From IMG/VR virus record IMGVR_UViG_3300018405_000075, positions 1 through 21,045 of that record: a stretch of DNA of 21,045 nucleotides; one strand, written 5' to 3'. The translations under genes were made by a program, and so were the position numbers. This DNA comes from a virus. The notes below the pieces were generated by a model. The model did not search any database. It saw only the letters and a program-made list of their open reading frames with translations, and had not been told where the DNA came from. Within the stretch, counting starts at the first letter, position 1; each line of letters opens with the position of its first letter. Of this stretch, positions 13,605 to 19,904 are shown piece after piece.

Positions 13605-13862
13605 ATGCCAAAATATAAAATACAAGAAACGAGCGTGCGCAGCCGACTGGAACGGATGCGTCCAGGAGATACTGCCGTTTTTGAACTACCCGACCGCCTC
13701 AGCATGCCCACTTGGCAAAGCCGGATTGCCACCGCGCTAGCCAACCACTTATGCACCATAAAACACGAGTACACGCAGCGCAGCGCCTTGCTGGTTTTCG
13801 ACCGCAACACACTGCCCGTCGCGTGCACCATTGTCACCCGCCAACTAGAACCAGGAGACTGA
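13605..13862 (+). CDS. Early hypothetical protein, 85 residues
   Basis: Function unknown. The product starts MPKYKIQETSVRSRLERMRPGDTAVFELP, followed by SMPTWQSRIATALANHLCTIKHEY and ALLVFDRNTLPVACTIVTR. It reads as a small mixed alpha/beta domain in which PGDTAVFELP and TIVTRQL are strands and the centre is helical. A DNA-binding or inhibitor role is possible, but no signature supports it. The ribosome site is GGAG, within the 17-base GGAGACTGACCACCATG leader. It ends 5 bases before the next gene, which has the same leader. Confidence 0.7.
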   Translation: MPKYKIQETSVRSRLERMRPGDTAVFELPDRLSMPTWQSRIATALANHLCTIKHEYTQRSALLVFDRNTLPVACTIVTRQLEPGD

Positions 13863-13867
13863 CCACC

Positions 13868-14071
13868 ATGAAAACCGAACCACTAATCCCCGCGCACCCG
13901 CCACAACAACAGCAGGCCCGCGACTACCTGACCGCTGTTTATCTGGATTGGCGCAACAATTATTTAACCGTCGCAAAATTCGCCGAGCACAACGGCCTGA
14001 CCGAAGCCCAGGCGGCAACCCTAATCACCCTCAGCCGCGACATAGCCCACACGGAGCACCCAGACGCATGA
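13868..14071 (+). CDS. Small conserved phage protein (YLDWRNNYLTVxKFAEHNGL type), 67 residues
   Basis: The ATG at 13868 is chosen because it carries the GGAGACTGACCACC leader; the longer upstream frame is a shadow of the previous gene. The core, DYLTAVYLDWRNNYLTVAKFAEHNGLTEAQAATLI, is a pattern I recognise from many small phage proteins, with a likely helix-turn-helix-like arrangement of three helices. A DNA-binding role is plausible but unproven. The stop TGA overlaps the ATG of the next gene (ATGA), which begins the tightly coupled chain to 15538. Confidence 0.72.
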   Translation: MKTEPLIPAHPPQQQQARDYLTAVYLDWRNNYLTVAKFAEHNGLTEAQAATLITLSRDIAHTEHPDA

Positions 14072-14307
14072 AAAGCATAAAAAGCCTGGCCCGCGCAGCC
14101 TATAAAAACCGGTACGGATTCGCCCGCGTGACCATCGACACCGCCGGAAAAATACTAGGACACTGGGACACGCCCAGCAAACTGCCACCGGTAGACCTTG
14201 GGCATATTGACGACTGCCGAACCACCGAGACAGACCGCCGCACCGGCGTACGGTTCTATAACCGCCATATTCTGGTTTATACCTTCTCGCCGGATGTCGC
14301 CAAATGA
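14068..14307 (+). CDS. Early hypothetical protein, 79 residues
   Basis: Function unknown. ATG at 14068 overlaps the previous stop as ATGA. The product starts with a basic helix (MKSIKSLARAAYKNRYGF) and continues with a beta-rich part (VTIDTAGKILGHWDTP, then RFYNRHILVYTFSPD). This layout is that of a small single-domain cytoplasmic protein. No catalytic residues stand out. It ends with another ATGA overlap, so translation depends on its neighbours. Confidence 0.68.
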   Translation: MKSIKSLARAAYKNRYGFARVTIDTAGKILGHWDTPSKLPPVDLGHIDDCRTTETDRRTGVRFYNRHILVYTFSPDVAK

Positions 14308-14516
14308 AAACCATAACCGCAGGGTACACCGCCTATAACGGTCACGTATTCACCCAGGCAGAAGCCGACACATACAACAACGCGTGTCAGGACACCGCAC
14401 GAGCGCTAAAACAGGCATCGACCGGCAGCGCCCTAGCCCGTGACGCTTGGGAGCGTGCTATGGCACGTCAACACCAGCTATTTACCGCCATCATTTACCG
14501 GAGTCCGACAGTATGA
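14304..14516 (+). CDS. Early hypothetical protein, duplicated gene copy B (70 residues)
   Basis: Shares with the gene at 13279 the series AYNGHVFTQAEADTYNNACQDTA and LARDAWERAMARQHQLFTAII, differing by many substitutions, so the duplication is not recent. It lacks the N-terminal extension of copy A and has its own end (YRSPTV). It joins both neighbours by ATGA overlaps. The conserved Tyr-x-Ala-x-Asn-Gly-His and Gln-Ala-Glu-Ala-Asp segments are the best guess at a functional surface. Function unknown. Confidence 0.74.
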   Translation: MKTITAGYTAYNGHVFTQAEADTYNNACQDTARALKQASTGSALARDAWERAMARQHQLFTAIIYRSPTV

Positions 14517-14824
14517 ACACCCCGACACTAAACAAAGACCAACGCAAGCACGCAGCCATACAAGGCGCGACGTTCCAGCACACAGCCCTTTTCCGCACCA
14601 TGGCGGCCAGCAGCGACGCCTGGCACCTGTACGCCGTGAGCGGCACACATTCAGGCGTAGCAATCCACGCAGCCAGCGAGGGCGAGACCGCCCCCGTATT
14701 GGTGCCGAACGTGCACGCCATGACCGCCGCAACCATGGCAACCAAGATAAACACCGCCTGGCCAGAACAGGAAGCCCGCAGCGTATCGGCCCCATATGGC
14801 CCCGCACAGGAGCGCACACAGTGA
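14513..14824 (+). CDS. Early hypothetical protein, 103 residues
   Basis: Function unknown. ATG at 14513 overlaps the previous stop (ATGA) and follows CCGGAG, and is preferred to an upstream frame start inside the previous gene. The product begins MNTPTLNKDQRKHAAIQGATF, then has WHLYAVSGTHSGVAIHAASEGETAPVL and an Ala/Thr-rich helix (TAATMATKINTAW). It has no Cys and no membrane part. It carries one copy of the TGAGCGGCACAC repeat. Its end overlaps the GTG of the next gene. Confidence 0.68.
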   Translation: MNTPTLNKDQRKHAAIQGATFQHTALFRTMAASSDAWHLYAVSGTHSGVAIHAASEGETAPVLVPNVHAMTAATMATKINTAWPEQEARSVSAPYGPAQERTQ

Positions 14825-15006
14825 ACACCATACCCCGCGACGTAGCACAGACACTAATAGCCAAGCTGGATCAGAAACATATACGCCCCGGCGAGGCTAA
14901 AGCCTTTGCACAAAAACACTATTCCGTGACGCTACCAGGCCGCAGCCGCGAGCAGGTAGCTAACGCCATATGCGCGCACCTCAGAACACAGGAGCGCACA
15001 CAATGA
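14821..15006 (+). CDS. Early hypothetical protein, 61 residues, GTG start
   Basis: The GTG at 14821 overlaps the TGA of the previous gene as GTGA, and CAGGAGC lies about 11 bases upstream. A longer frame opening at 14440 is a shadow of two other genes and is not used. The product is basic and mostly helical (NTIPRDVAQTLIAKLDQ, then GEAKAFAQKHYSV and GRSREQVANAICAHLRTQ), like a small nucleic-acid-binding or adaptor protein. The function is unknown. It is linked to the next gene by ATGA. Confidence 0.66.
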   Translation: MNTIPRDVAQTLIAKLDQKHIRPGEAKAFAQKHYSVTLPGRSREQVANAICAHLRTQERTQ

Positions 15007-15212
15007 AAAACCCAGAATACTACGCCGGCCTGGACGCCATGGCCGACCAGATAAAGGCCCGAGGCTTTGCCGCATGCCGTGACGACTTCAACCGCAGGCA
15101 CCCACCAGGCCGCCCGCTGGACCTTGAACCCGCCGAGCAATGGCGCGCCCACGGTGAATTTGCAGCCCTGGCGGCAGCCAGTGAGCGGCACACCGGAGCA
15201 CCGCACAAGTGA
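15003..15212 (+). CDS. Early hypothetical protein, 69 residues
   Basis: Function unknown. ATG at 15003 overlaps the preceding stop as ATGA, with CAGGAG upstream. The product begins MKNPEYYAGLDAMADQIKARGF, is helical, and contains the basic stretch CRDDFNRRHPPGR and the end EQWRAHGEFAALAAA. No recognised domain. Its last codons contain the 14-base DNA repeat TGAGCGGCACACCG (15182 to 15195), read here as ERHTG. It is joined to the next gene by GTGA. Confidence 0.66.
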   Translation: MKNPEYYAGLDAMADQIKARGFAACRDDFNRRHPPGRPLDLEPAEQWRAHGEFAALAAASERHTGAPHK

Positions 15213-15538
15213 AAAAGCCGATCATATACCGCACCACCGACAATCAAGCCGCACAACACCGAGCACGGCCGCGACTACTAGAAGCCGCCGATATTGTCGC
15301 GCAGTACCGCCAGCATAACCCCGACATACTAAACGAATGGCACCGCTCAAAACTGACCGGCTGTATAAAGCACGCCCGCGAATGCAGCCGCAATAGTTGG
15401 CAAGAACCCAAGCACCACAGGCGCGAGTACCTGCGCATGCGACGAGAAGCCATGCAGGATGCCCGGTACTGGCGCGACCTGGTAAACAGCACCCATGAGC
15501 GGCACACCGCCGCGGCAACCGGAGAGACGTACCCATGA
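15209..15538 (+). CDS. Basic early hypothetical protein, 109 residues, GTG start
   Basis: Function unknown. The GTG at 15209 overlaps the previous stop. The product is strongly basic, with a helix-rich middle and end (RRLLEAADIVAQYRQHN-type region, then HHRREYLRMRREAMQDARYWRDL). Abundant Arg and aromatic residues could suit RNA or DNA binding. Cys is nearly absent and there is no membrane part. The TGAGCGGCACACCG repeat sits near its end (15496 to 15509), read as ERHTA. An ATGA overlap leads to the zinc-finger/Arc-type gene. Confidence 0.68.
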   Translation: MKKPIIYRTTDNQAAQHRARPRLLEAADIVAQYRQHNPDILNEWHRSKLTGCIKHARECSRNSWQEPKHHRREYLRMRREAMQDARYWRDLVNSTHERHTAAATGETYP

Positions 15539-15978
15539 AAATGTATGTGACCAACTTCAACAAAAAACAAGGCGCCCCGATCTGGGGCCTGGAGCATATG
15601 CCAGAGGACCAGCATATGGCGAGCTGCGATCTGTGCGGCCACCTGTTCGGCACTAAAAAGGAACTACTGGCGCACTATGCTGGCGACACCCGTGTGGAAC
15701 TGGTAAAGAAACCCAAGTCGCCAGCCAACCGCACCGCCGACGCCAAGGTAGTGGTACGCATGACCGCTGGGCTGCACGATGAACTCAAGGCGACAGCCAA
15801 GGCAAACCGCCGGTCTATGAACACCGAGATCCTGCGCCGATTGAGCGGCACACCGAGCGAGTCGGAACTCGCCACCGCCGTTATGGCCGCCATGCACAAT
15901 AAATGCTTCTACGCGGCAGACGGTACTTTAATGACCGTGGAAGTCAAGCGCAGCATCTTCGACGACGTGGATAAATAG
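15535..15978 (+). CDS. Putative transcription factor: zinc-finger-like N-terminus and Arc-type DNA-binding domain
   Basis: A 147-residue protein. Residues 31 to 47 read CDLCGHLFGTKKELLAHYAG, with C31, C34 and H47 in C2H2-finger spacing but no second His at the usual place. Residues 71 to 103 read KVVVRMTAGLHDELKATAKA, then NRRSMNTEILRRL, a very good match by eye to the Arc/MetJ-type ribbon-helix-helix family, where the first strand contacts the DNA major groove and the RSMN-x-EIL helix packs the dimer. Residues 104 to 147 (SGTPSESELATAVMAAM...) may form a C-terminal tail. Such dimers bind tandem, helically spaced operators. It is thus a strong candidate for the GTATAC arrays. It overlaps the upstream gene by 4 bases. 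Confidence 0.82.
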   Translation: MKMYVTNFNKKQGAPIWGLEHMPEDQHMASCDLCGHLFGTKKELLAHYAGDTRVELVKKPKSPANRTADAKVVVRMTAGLHDELKATAKANRRSMNTEILRRLSGTPSESELATAVMAAMHNKCFYAADGTLMTVEVKRSIFDDVDK

Positions 15979-15987
15979 GAGAACACC

Positions 15988-16182
15988 ATGAACACCCGCA
16001 AACTACTACCACCAAACAAGATCACCCTGCAGCTACGCCAGGCGCTACCCTTGGACGCCGAGGATCTGCAGCAACGCGAACGACTGGAACAACACCTGGC
16101 CGATGCCAAGGCAACCATGGGCAGTCAGTACCTGCTGCACAACTACAATCCCACCGTGCGCCCTGCGCGTTCGGTAAACTGA
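15988..16182 (+). CDS. Early hypothetical protein, 64 residues
   Basis: Function unknown. ATG at 15988 has AGGAG 7 bases upstream, in a 9-base gap after the Arc-type gene. The product is helical and charged, with LRQALPLDAEDLQQRERLEQHLADAKATMG in the centre and YLLHNYNPTVRPARSVN at the end. This suggests a two-helix or dimeric adaptor. The TGAGCGGCACACC repeat straddles its stop codon (16180 to 16192). Confidence 0.66.
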   Translation: MNTRKLLPPNKITLQLRQALPLDAEDLQQRERLEQHLADAKATMGSQYLLHNYNPTVRPARSVN

Positions 16183-16215
16183 GCGGCACACCACCCTACT
16201 AACTGGAGCACTGAA

Positions 16216-16920
16216 ATGCAACTACTAACCGAAGACCTGAATTACGTTGTCAACCGTCTGCCCAAGGACGTGAAGAAACTGTTGAAGACCGAGACCGTGT
16301 ACTTGGCCGGCGGATTCATCCGTAGCTGTATCGCCAACGAGCAGGTCAACGACATCGACCTGTGGGGCGAGCATCCCGAACGCCTCAAGACCCAGGCCCA
16401 GATATTCGCAGGCGAGCGCAAGGTGCGCTGTATGGTGACAGACAACGCCTGCACCATCTTGACCCTGAACCGCACACCGGTGCAGTTCATCACCCGCTGG
16501 ACATTCACGGACCCGTACGGCCTGGCAGAGTCATTCGATTTTAGTATCGCCCGAGCCGTGGTGTGGTACTGCAAGGCAGACAAAGAATGGAAGTCAACCT
16601 GCGACGATACGTTCTACCCAGACTTGGCCAGCAAGCGCCTGCGCTATATGTTCCCGGTGCGCAACGAGGATGCAGGCGGCAGCATGCTACGCATGACCAA
16701 GTTCCTGTCACGCGGCTACCGTATTGCACCCGAGAGCCTGGCCGGTCTGATCGCGCGCATGAACGCAGGTATCAAGGACTACGACTTCCTGACCAAGACC
16801 GAAGAGCACCAAACCATGGTATACGCAGGTCTGCTGCGCGAAGTAGACCCCCTGAATATCGTGGACGGCTGCGAGATCCTGGCACCGGATGCACCCCTGG
16901 AGAACGACGATGACAGCTAA
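16216..16920 (+). CDS. Nucleotidyltransferase, polymerase-beta superfamily
   Basis: A 234-residue protein. Residues 29 to 50 carry the nucleotide-binding and metal-binding signature YLAGGFIRSCIANEQVNDIDL, with Gly32-Gly33, then Asp46 and Asp48 as the paired catalytic acids. A third candidate acid is Asp108 in SFDFSIARAVV after TPVQFIT. This arrangement occurs in CCA-adding enzymes and poly(A) polymerase heads, and in phage proteins of unclear substrate. It lacks the long C-terminal RNA-binding regions of full tRNA nucleotidyltransferases. It may add nucleotides to RNA ends, repair host tRNA during infection, or be an antitoxin-like transferase. Ribosome site GGAG precedes the ATG. It overlaps the next gene by 11 bases. 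Confidence 0.8.
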   Translation: MQLLTEDLNYVVNRLPKDVKKLLKTETVYLAGGFIRSCIANEQVNDIDLWGEHPERLKTQAQIFAGERKVRCMVTDNACTILTLNRTPVQFITRWTFTDPYGLAESFDFSIARAVVWYCKADKEWKSTCDDTFYPDLASKRLRYMFPVRNEDAGGSMLRMTKFLSRGYRIAPESLAGLIARMNAGIKDYDFLTKTEEHQTMVYAGLLREVDPLNIVDGCEILAPDAPLENDDDS

Positions 16921-17293
16921 ATATTTATTAATGAACACTATCGACTTGCTACGAATACACGCCGACGAGATAGCAGACTCGAAGGTCCGTCGTGCTATCG
17001 ACAAGCGGGGCACAGAAATATTCCTATTGGCCAGGGACGGGCACCTCCACAACATGAACGGCGGCAAAGGTCCAGAACCACGGAGCCCCATCGGCGTACC
17101 CATCGGTCTGAACGACAGGCACGGCAACCCGGTGCATATCGGTGATACGTTACGGTTCGACCCATACGCATGGGGTAACACCACCAACAACGAGTTCGTG
17201 GTCGAGTTGGTAGCAGGCGAGATCCAAATAAACGGCGCACCGTCGGACATCCCGAACTGGTGCGAGATCATCAAACGCTGGAACGAGGACTGA
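16910..17293 (+). CDS. YopX-like beta-barrel protein
   Basis: A 127-residue protein. ATG at 16910, with TGGAG about 7 bases upstream, overlaps the previous gene; an alternative ATG at 16931 lacks a ribosome site. After a helical N-terminal half comes PIGLNDRHGNPVHIGDTLRF (about residues 67 to 86) and NEFVVELVAGEIQINGAPSD, then NWCEIIKRWNED. The G-L-x-D-x-x-G-x-x-x-x-x-GD series followed by beta strands ending in a CEIIK-type strand resembles the YopX family, common and mostly uncharacterised in phages. It is coupled to the next gene by a 3-base gap. Confidence 0.66.
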   Translation: MTAKYLLMNTIDLLRIHADEIADSKVRRAIDKRGTEIFLLARDGHLHNMNGGKGPEPRSPIGVPIGLNDRHGNPVHIGDTLRFDPYAWGNTTNNEFVVELVAGEIQINGAPSDIPNWCEIIKRWNED

Positions 17294-17296
17294 CTG

Positions 17297-17782
17297 ATGC
17301 CCATTGATACCCGCGCGCACCTACCATTCAAACTCGACGCGCCAACACCACTACCCCACGTCAGCCGCCGCGCATTGGCCCGTGTCACGCACGCTACGCC
17401 ACCACCAACACACTGCCCGCACTGTGGCTCAGACGTGGTGCTCACCGAGAACTCAGCCATCTACAACGGCAAGTCCTACGGCACCTGGCCCTATGTGTAC
17501 CAGTGCGCCCCGTGCGACGCCTACGTGGGACTGCACCCCGACACCGACCTACCACTCGGCACACTGGCGAAAAAGCCGCTACGCAAGGCACGGATCGACG
17601 CCAAGGCGCGGTTCTTTGAAATGTGCCGGGCCAACCACTGGAGCCGCGACACCGCCTACGCATGGCTCACCGACGCGATGGGTATCACGCGCGACGAATG
17701 CCACTTCGGCATGTTCGACATCGACCAGGCAAAACAAGCCGGCATATTGTGCCGCAACAACACAAAGGACTTGACTGTATGA
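17297..17782 (+). CDS. Zinc-binding DUF3268-like protein
   Basis: A 161-residue protein. C40-x2-C43 (HCPHCGSDVVLTENSAIYNG) and C70-x2-C73 (YVYQCAPCDAYVG) form a likely zinc ribbon. This is followed by LGTLAKKPLRKARIDAKARFFEM and a helical end with WLTDAMGI and the sequence CHFGMFDIDQAKQ. The combination, with the 'GTLA' and 'AR..AK..F' steps, matches by eye the family annotated DUF3268 or zinc-finger-containing domain. Functions in that family are not established; a nucleic-acid-binding role is likely. Its stop TGA overlaps the ATG of dUTPase, so the two are made together. Confidence 0.8.
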   Translation: MPIDTRAHLPFKLDAPTPLPHVSRRALARVTHATPPPTHCPHCGSDVVLTENSAIYNGKSYGTWPYVYQCAPCDAYVGLHPDTDLPLGTLAKKPLRKARIDAKARFFEMCRANHWSRDTAYAWLTDAMGITRDECHFGMFDIDQAKQAGILCRNNTKDLTV

Positions 17783-18207
17783 ATATCAAAGTAAAGCGCT
17801 TACACCCCGACGCTATCCTGCCCACGTATGCAACCGACGGGTCTGGGTGCTTCGACCTATATGCGATAGCTCGCGCACCTATAGGCACCGGGTTTCCTGT
17901 ACTGCGCACCGGCTTGGCGTTCGAGATCCCGGAAGATCACGTGATGTTGGTGTTCAGCCGCAGCGGGCACGGGTTCAACCACGACGTGCGCTTGGCCAAC
18001 TGTGTCGGGGTAATCGACGCAGATTATCGCGGCGAGATCCGTGTGAAGCTGACCGCCGATAGCAAAGCCAACCCACTGATAGTTCGCCCCGGCGACCGCA
18101 TCGCCCAGGCACTGGTCATCCCCATCGCCCAGATGTCGTTCACCGAAGTTGACGAACTCAGCGACACCACCCGCGGCACCGGCGGGTTCGGATCGACAGG
18201 CGCTTGA
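17779..18207 (+). CDS. dut: dUTP diphosphatase (dUTPase)
   Basis: A 142-residue protein with all five trimeric dUTPase motifs in order: GSGCFDLYA (21 to 29), MLVFSRSGHG (56 to 65), VGVIDADYRGEI (76 to 87, catalytic Asp80 region), GDRIAQALVI (105 to 114) and RGTGGFGSTG (132 to 141). It converts dUTP to dUMP and pyrophosphate in the cytoplasm, keeping uracil out of DNA and feeding dTMP synthesis. The ATG at 17779 overlaps the preceding stop; the longer frame upstream is a shadow. The stop codon TGA lies inside the -35 box of the next promoter. A phage making its own dUTPase is common, and here it stands in a group of nucleotide-metabolism genes. Confidence 0.96.
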   Translation: MNIKVKRLHPDAILPTYATDGSGCFDLYAIARAPIGTGFPVLRTGLAFEIPEDHVMLVFSRSGHGFNHDVRLANCVGVIDADYRGEIRVKLTADSKANPLIVRPGDRIAQALVIPIAQMSFTEVDELSDTTRGTGGFGSTGA

Positions 18208-18233
18208 CAAACACTTGATACAACTACTACAGT
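18204..18233 (+). promoter_or_regulatory. Promoter before the last early operon
   Basis: TTGACA (18204 to 18209), a perfect -35 box, overlaps the dUTPase stop codon. TACAGT (18228 to 18233) is 18 bases downstream, 4 of 6 to the -10 consensus. The 55-base gap to the next ATG ends with the recurring ACCGGAGACACCGCC leader. It would give the Nmad5, exonuclease and diphosphohydrolase genes a separate start. Confidence 0.62.
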
Positions 18234-18262
18234 CTGTGTTGTAATTAACCGGAGACACCGCC

Positions 18263-18640
18263 ATGCACAACCAGAAAGAATATCTTGACGATCTATGCGA
18301 CCAGATCGACGCCGCTGTATTCTCAGGCGACGCTGTACACCACGAAGAAATCCGCGGACTATTAAAGGGTTACATCGGACGGTGGCAGCGCGCTATCTTC
18401 CAAGGTGAAGAAATAAACGCCGAAGAAAACGGCACACCGCCGCCCAAGCCCGACCTGACTTTGCCCGCGAAGTGGATGACCAAATACCACACTGCAGGTA
18501 AAGACCCTGGCTACCTGATCCGCTCCCCACGCATCAACGGCGTCGCCGCTAACACGTTCGTATGGGCTGGTGCAGATAACCCCGCCGAACGCATGCTGTA
18601 CCTCATCCTGTCAACCCACAACACCATCGAAACGGAGTAA
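18263..18640 (+). CDS. Hypothetical protein, 125 residues
   Basis: Function unknown. ATG at 18263 carries the recurring leader. The product starts MHNQKEYLDDLCDQIDAAVF, has a helical first half with EEIRGLLKGYIGRWQRAIFQGEEI, and a second half with PAKWMTKYHTAGKDPGYLIRSPRINGVAA and ERMLYLILSTHNTIETE. This reads as a two-part protein, helical then mixed. It is the first gene behind the TTGACA promoter. It ends 7 bases before the Nmad5-like gene, whose ribosome site (ACGGAGTAACACC) overlaps its end. Confidence 0.7.
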   Translation: MHNQKEYLDDLCDQIDAAVFSGDAVHHEEIRGLLKGYIGRWQRAIFQGEEINAEENGTPPPKPDLTLPAKWMTKYHTAGKDPGYLIRSPRINGVAANTFVWAGADNPAERMLYLILSTHNTIETE

Positions 18641-18647
18641 CACCGCC

Positions 18648-19247
18648 ATGTCTAAGCTGACACACGACCTCAAGTCCACCATCAAGGCCAACGCTTGCAC
18701 ATCTGCAGGTCTGGACAAACAACACGAACAGATCCAAGCCGCCAAGGCTACGCTGGCCGAAGACCTGTATTCCCTACGCATGAGCGAGTACAAGCACGAT
18801 ATACCACACATTGAAGCACTGGAGAAAAGCATAGCCGAGACCATACCCGAAGGACTGCGTTGCTCTATAGTGTTGGTGGGGCGGGGCACGAGACAGCTGT
18901 ACAATGTTGGTGGTGAAGTCCACCGAATAGACTACCCTGGCGAACCCCGTATTCTCGACACTAAGAACAAGGGTTTCGCCATCCAGGCATCCCACCCATT
19001 GGCAAAACGACTGACCAAACTGAACAACCAGGCGGCAGACCTTAAAGACCGGTACGACCAGGTCAAAGCCGAGGTCGGCGCCGTGTTGTCCAGCGTCAAT
19101 ACTATTCCCCAGCTCCTGAAAGTGTGGCCCGAAGCCAAAGAATTACTACCTGAGCGCAACAAACCAGCACCTGCTCAGTTGCCGGCCGTACAAATCCAAC
19201 ACCTGAATAGCGTGCTGGGCCTTCCTACTGATTCCGAAACGGAGTAA
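18648..19247 (+). CDS. Nmad5-like protein (nucleotide modification associated domain 5)
   Basis: A 199-residue protein. The layout matches what I know of the Nmad5 family: a helical N-terminus (EDLYSLRMSEYKHDI), a beta segment with LYNVGGEVHRIDYPGEPRI, HPLAKRLTKLNNQAADLKDRYDQVKAEVGAVLSSV at 116 to 150, NTIPQLLKVWPEAKELLP at 151 to 168 and LPAVQIQHLNSVLGLPT at 178 to 194. The family was named by comparative genomics from phages with modified DNA bases; no reaction has been assigned. It sits between dUTPase and the DEDDh exonuclease, which supports a role in DNA metabolism. The ribosome site is CGGAG. It leads to the next gene after 4 bases. Confidence 0.78.
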   Translation: MSKLTHDLKSTIKANACTSAGLDKQHEQIQAAKATLAEDLYSLRMSEYKHDIPHIEALEKSIAETIPEGLRCSIVLVGRGTRQLYNVGGEVHRIDYPGEPRILDTKNKGFAIQASHPLAKRLTKLNNQAADLKDRYDQVKAEVGAVLSSVNTIPQLLKVWPEAKELLPERNKPAPAQLPAVQIQHLNSVLGLPTDSETE

Positions 19248-19251
19248 CACC

Positions 19252-19899
19252 ATGCACATCATGATCGACTTTGAAACGCTGTCCCTCAAGCCCAACGCCG
19301 TATTGCTGGCCCTCGGCGCCGTTGCGTTCGACGCAGACACCGGCGTGCTGCTGGAGCAGTTCTACGTCAACATCGACCCGCGTATCCAACCAGGCCGTGA
19401 CATCAGCGCCAGCACCGCCCTGTGGTGGATGAAGCAATCCGACGAAGCCCGTCAGCGCCTAACCACCGCAACCGATCTGGCCGACTTGAAAGACAGCGAG
19501 AAGTTCGACGAACTGTCCGAGGAAGAACAAGACCGGGTATTCATGGAAGCCGCCATGCCAATCAACCACGCCGCCCAAGCGTTCATTACCTGGTACGATT
19601 ACGTCAAGGACCAGAACGCTAAGGTTGAGGGTGTATGGTCGTGCGGTGGTATCGACCACACCTGGATGGAATCCATGATGGATTACTCAGGCTTCAAGAA
19701 CCCCATTCCGTACTACGTCCAGCGCGACTACCGCACGATGCGTGAGCTGTACCCCCAGGTTATAGCACCGCCGTTCGAGGGCGCACAACACGACGCCGCA
19801 GCCGATGCCATGTATCAGACCGCGCACCTGCTGGACATCCTGCAACACATCGGCCAGGCGCGTAGTAAGCCCGCCCTGACCGTCGTACCCACGGAGTAG
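19252..19899 (+). CDS. DEDDh 3'-5' exonuclease
   Basis: A 215-residue protein of the RNase H-like DEDDh type, similar to the short phage exonucleases annotated Rv2179c-like. Exo I is MIDFETLS, with Asp6 and Glu8; Exo II is GGIDHTWME, with Asp135; Exo III is AQHDAAADAMYQ, with His180 and Asp185. All four metal-binding acids and the general-base His are present, so activity is expected. It may trim DNA or RNA 3' ends during replication, repair or RNA turnover. A charged insertion near residues 74 to 98 (LADLKDSEKFDELSEEEQD) is typical of this subgroup. CGGAG precedes the ATG. Confidence 0.88.
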   Translation: MHIMIDFETLSLKPNAVLLALGAVAFDADTGVLLEQFYVNIDPRIQPGRDISASTALWWMKQSDEARQRLTTATDLADLKDSEKFDELSEEEQDRVFMEAAMPINHAAQAFITWYDYVKDQNAKVEGVWSCGGIDHTWMESMMDYSGFKNPIPYYVQRDYRTMRELYPQVIAPPFEGAQHDAAADAMYQTAHLLDILQHIGQARSKPALTVVPTE

Positions 19900-19904
19900 C
19901 GACC

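Noticed and set aside
14440-15006. 188-codon frame read as one protein
   Set aside because: It starts inside another gene; only the part from GTG at 14821 is protein-like and coupled.
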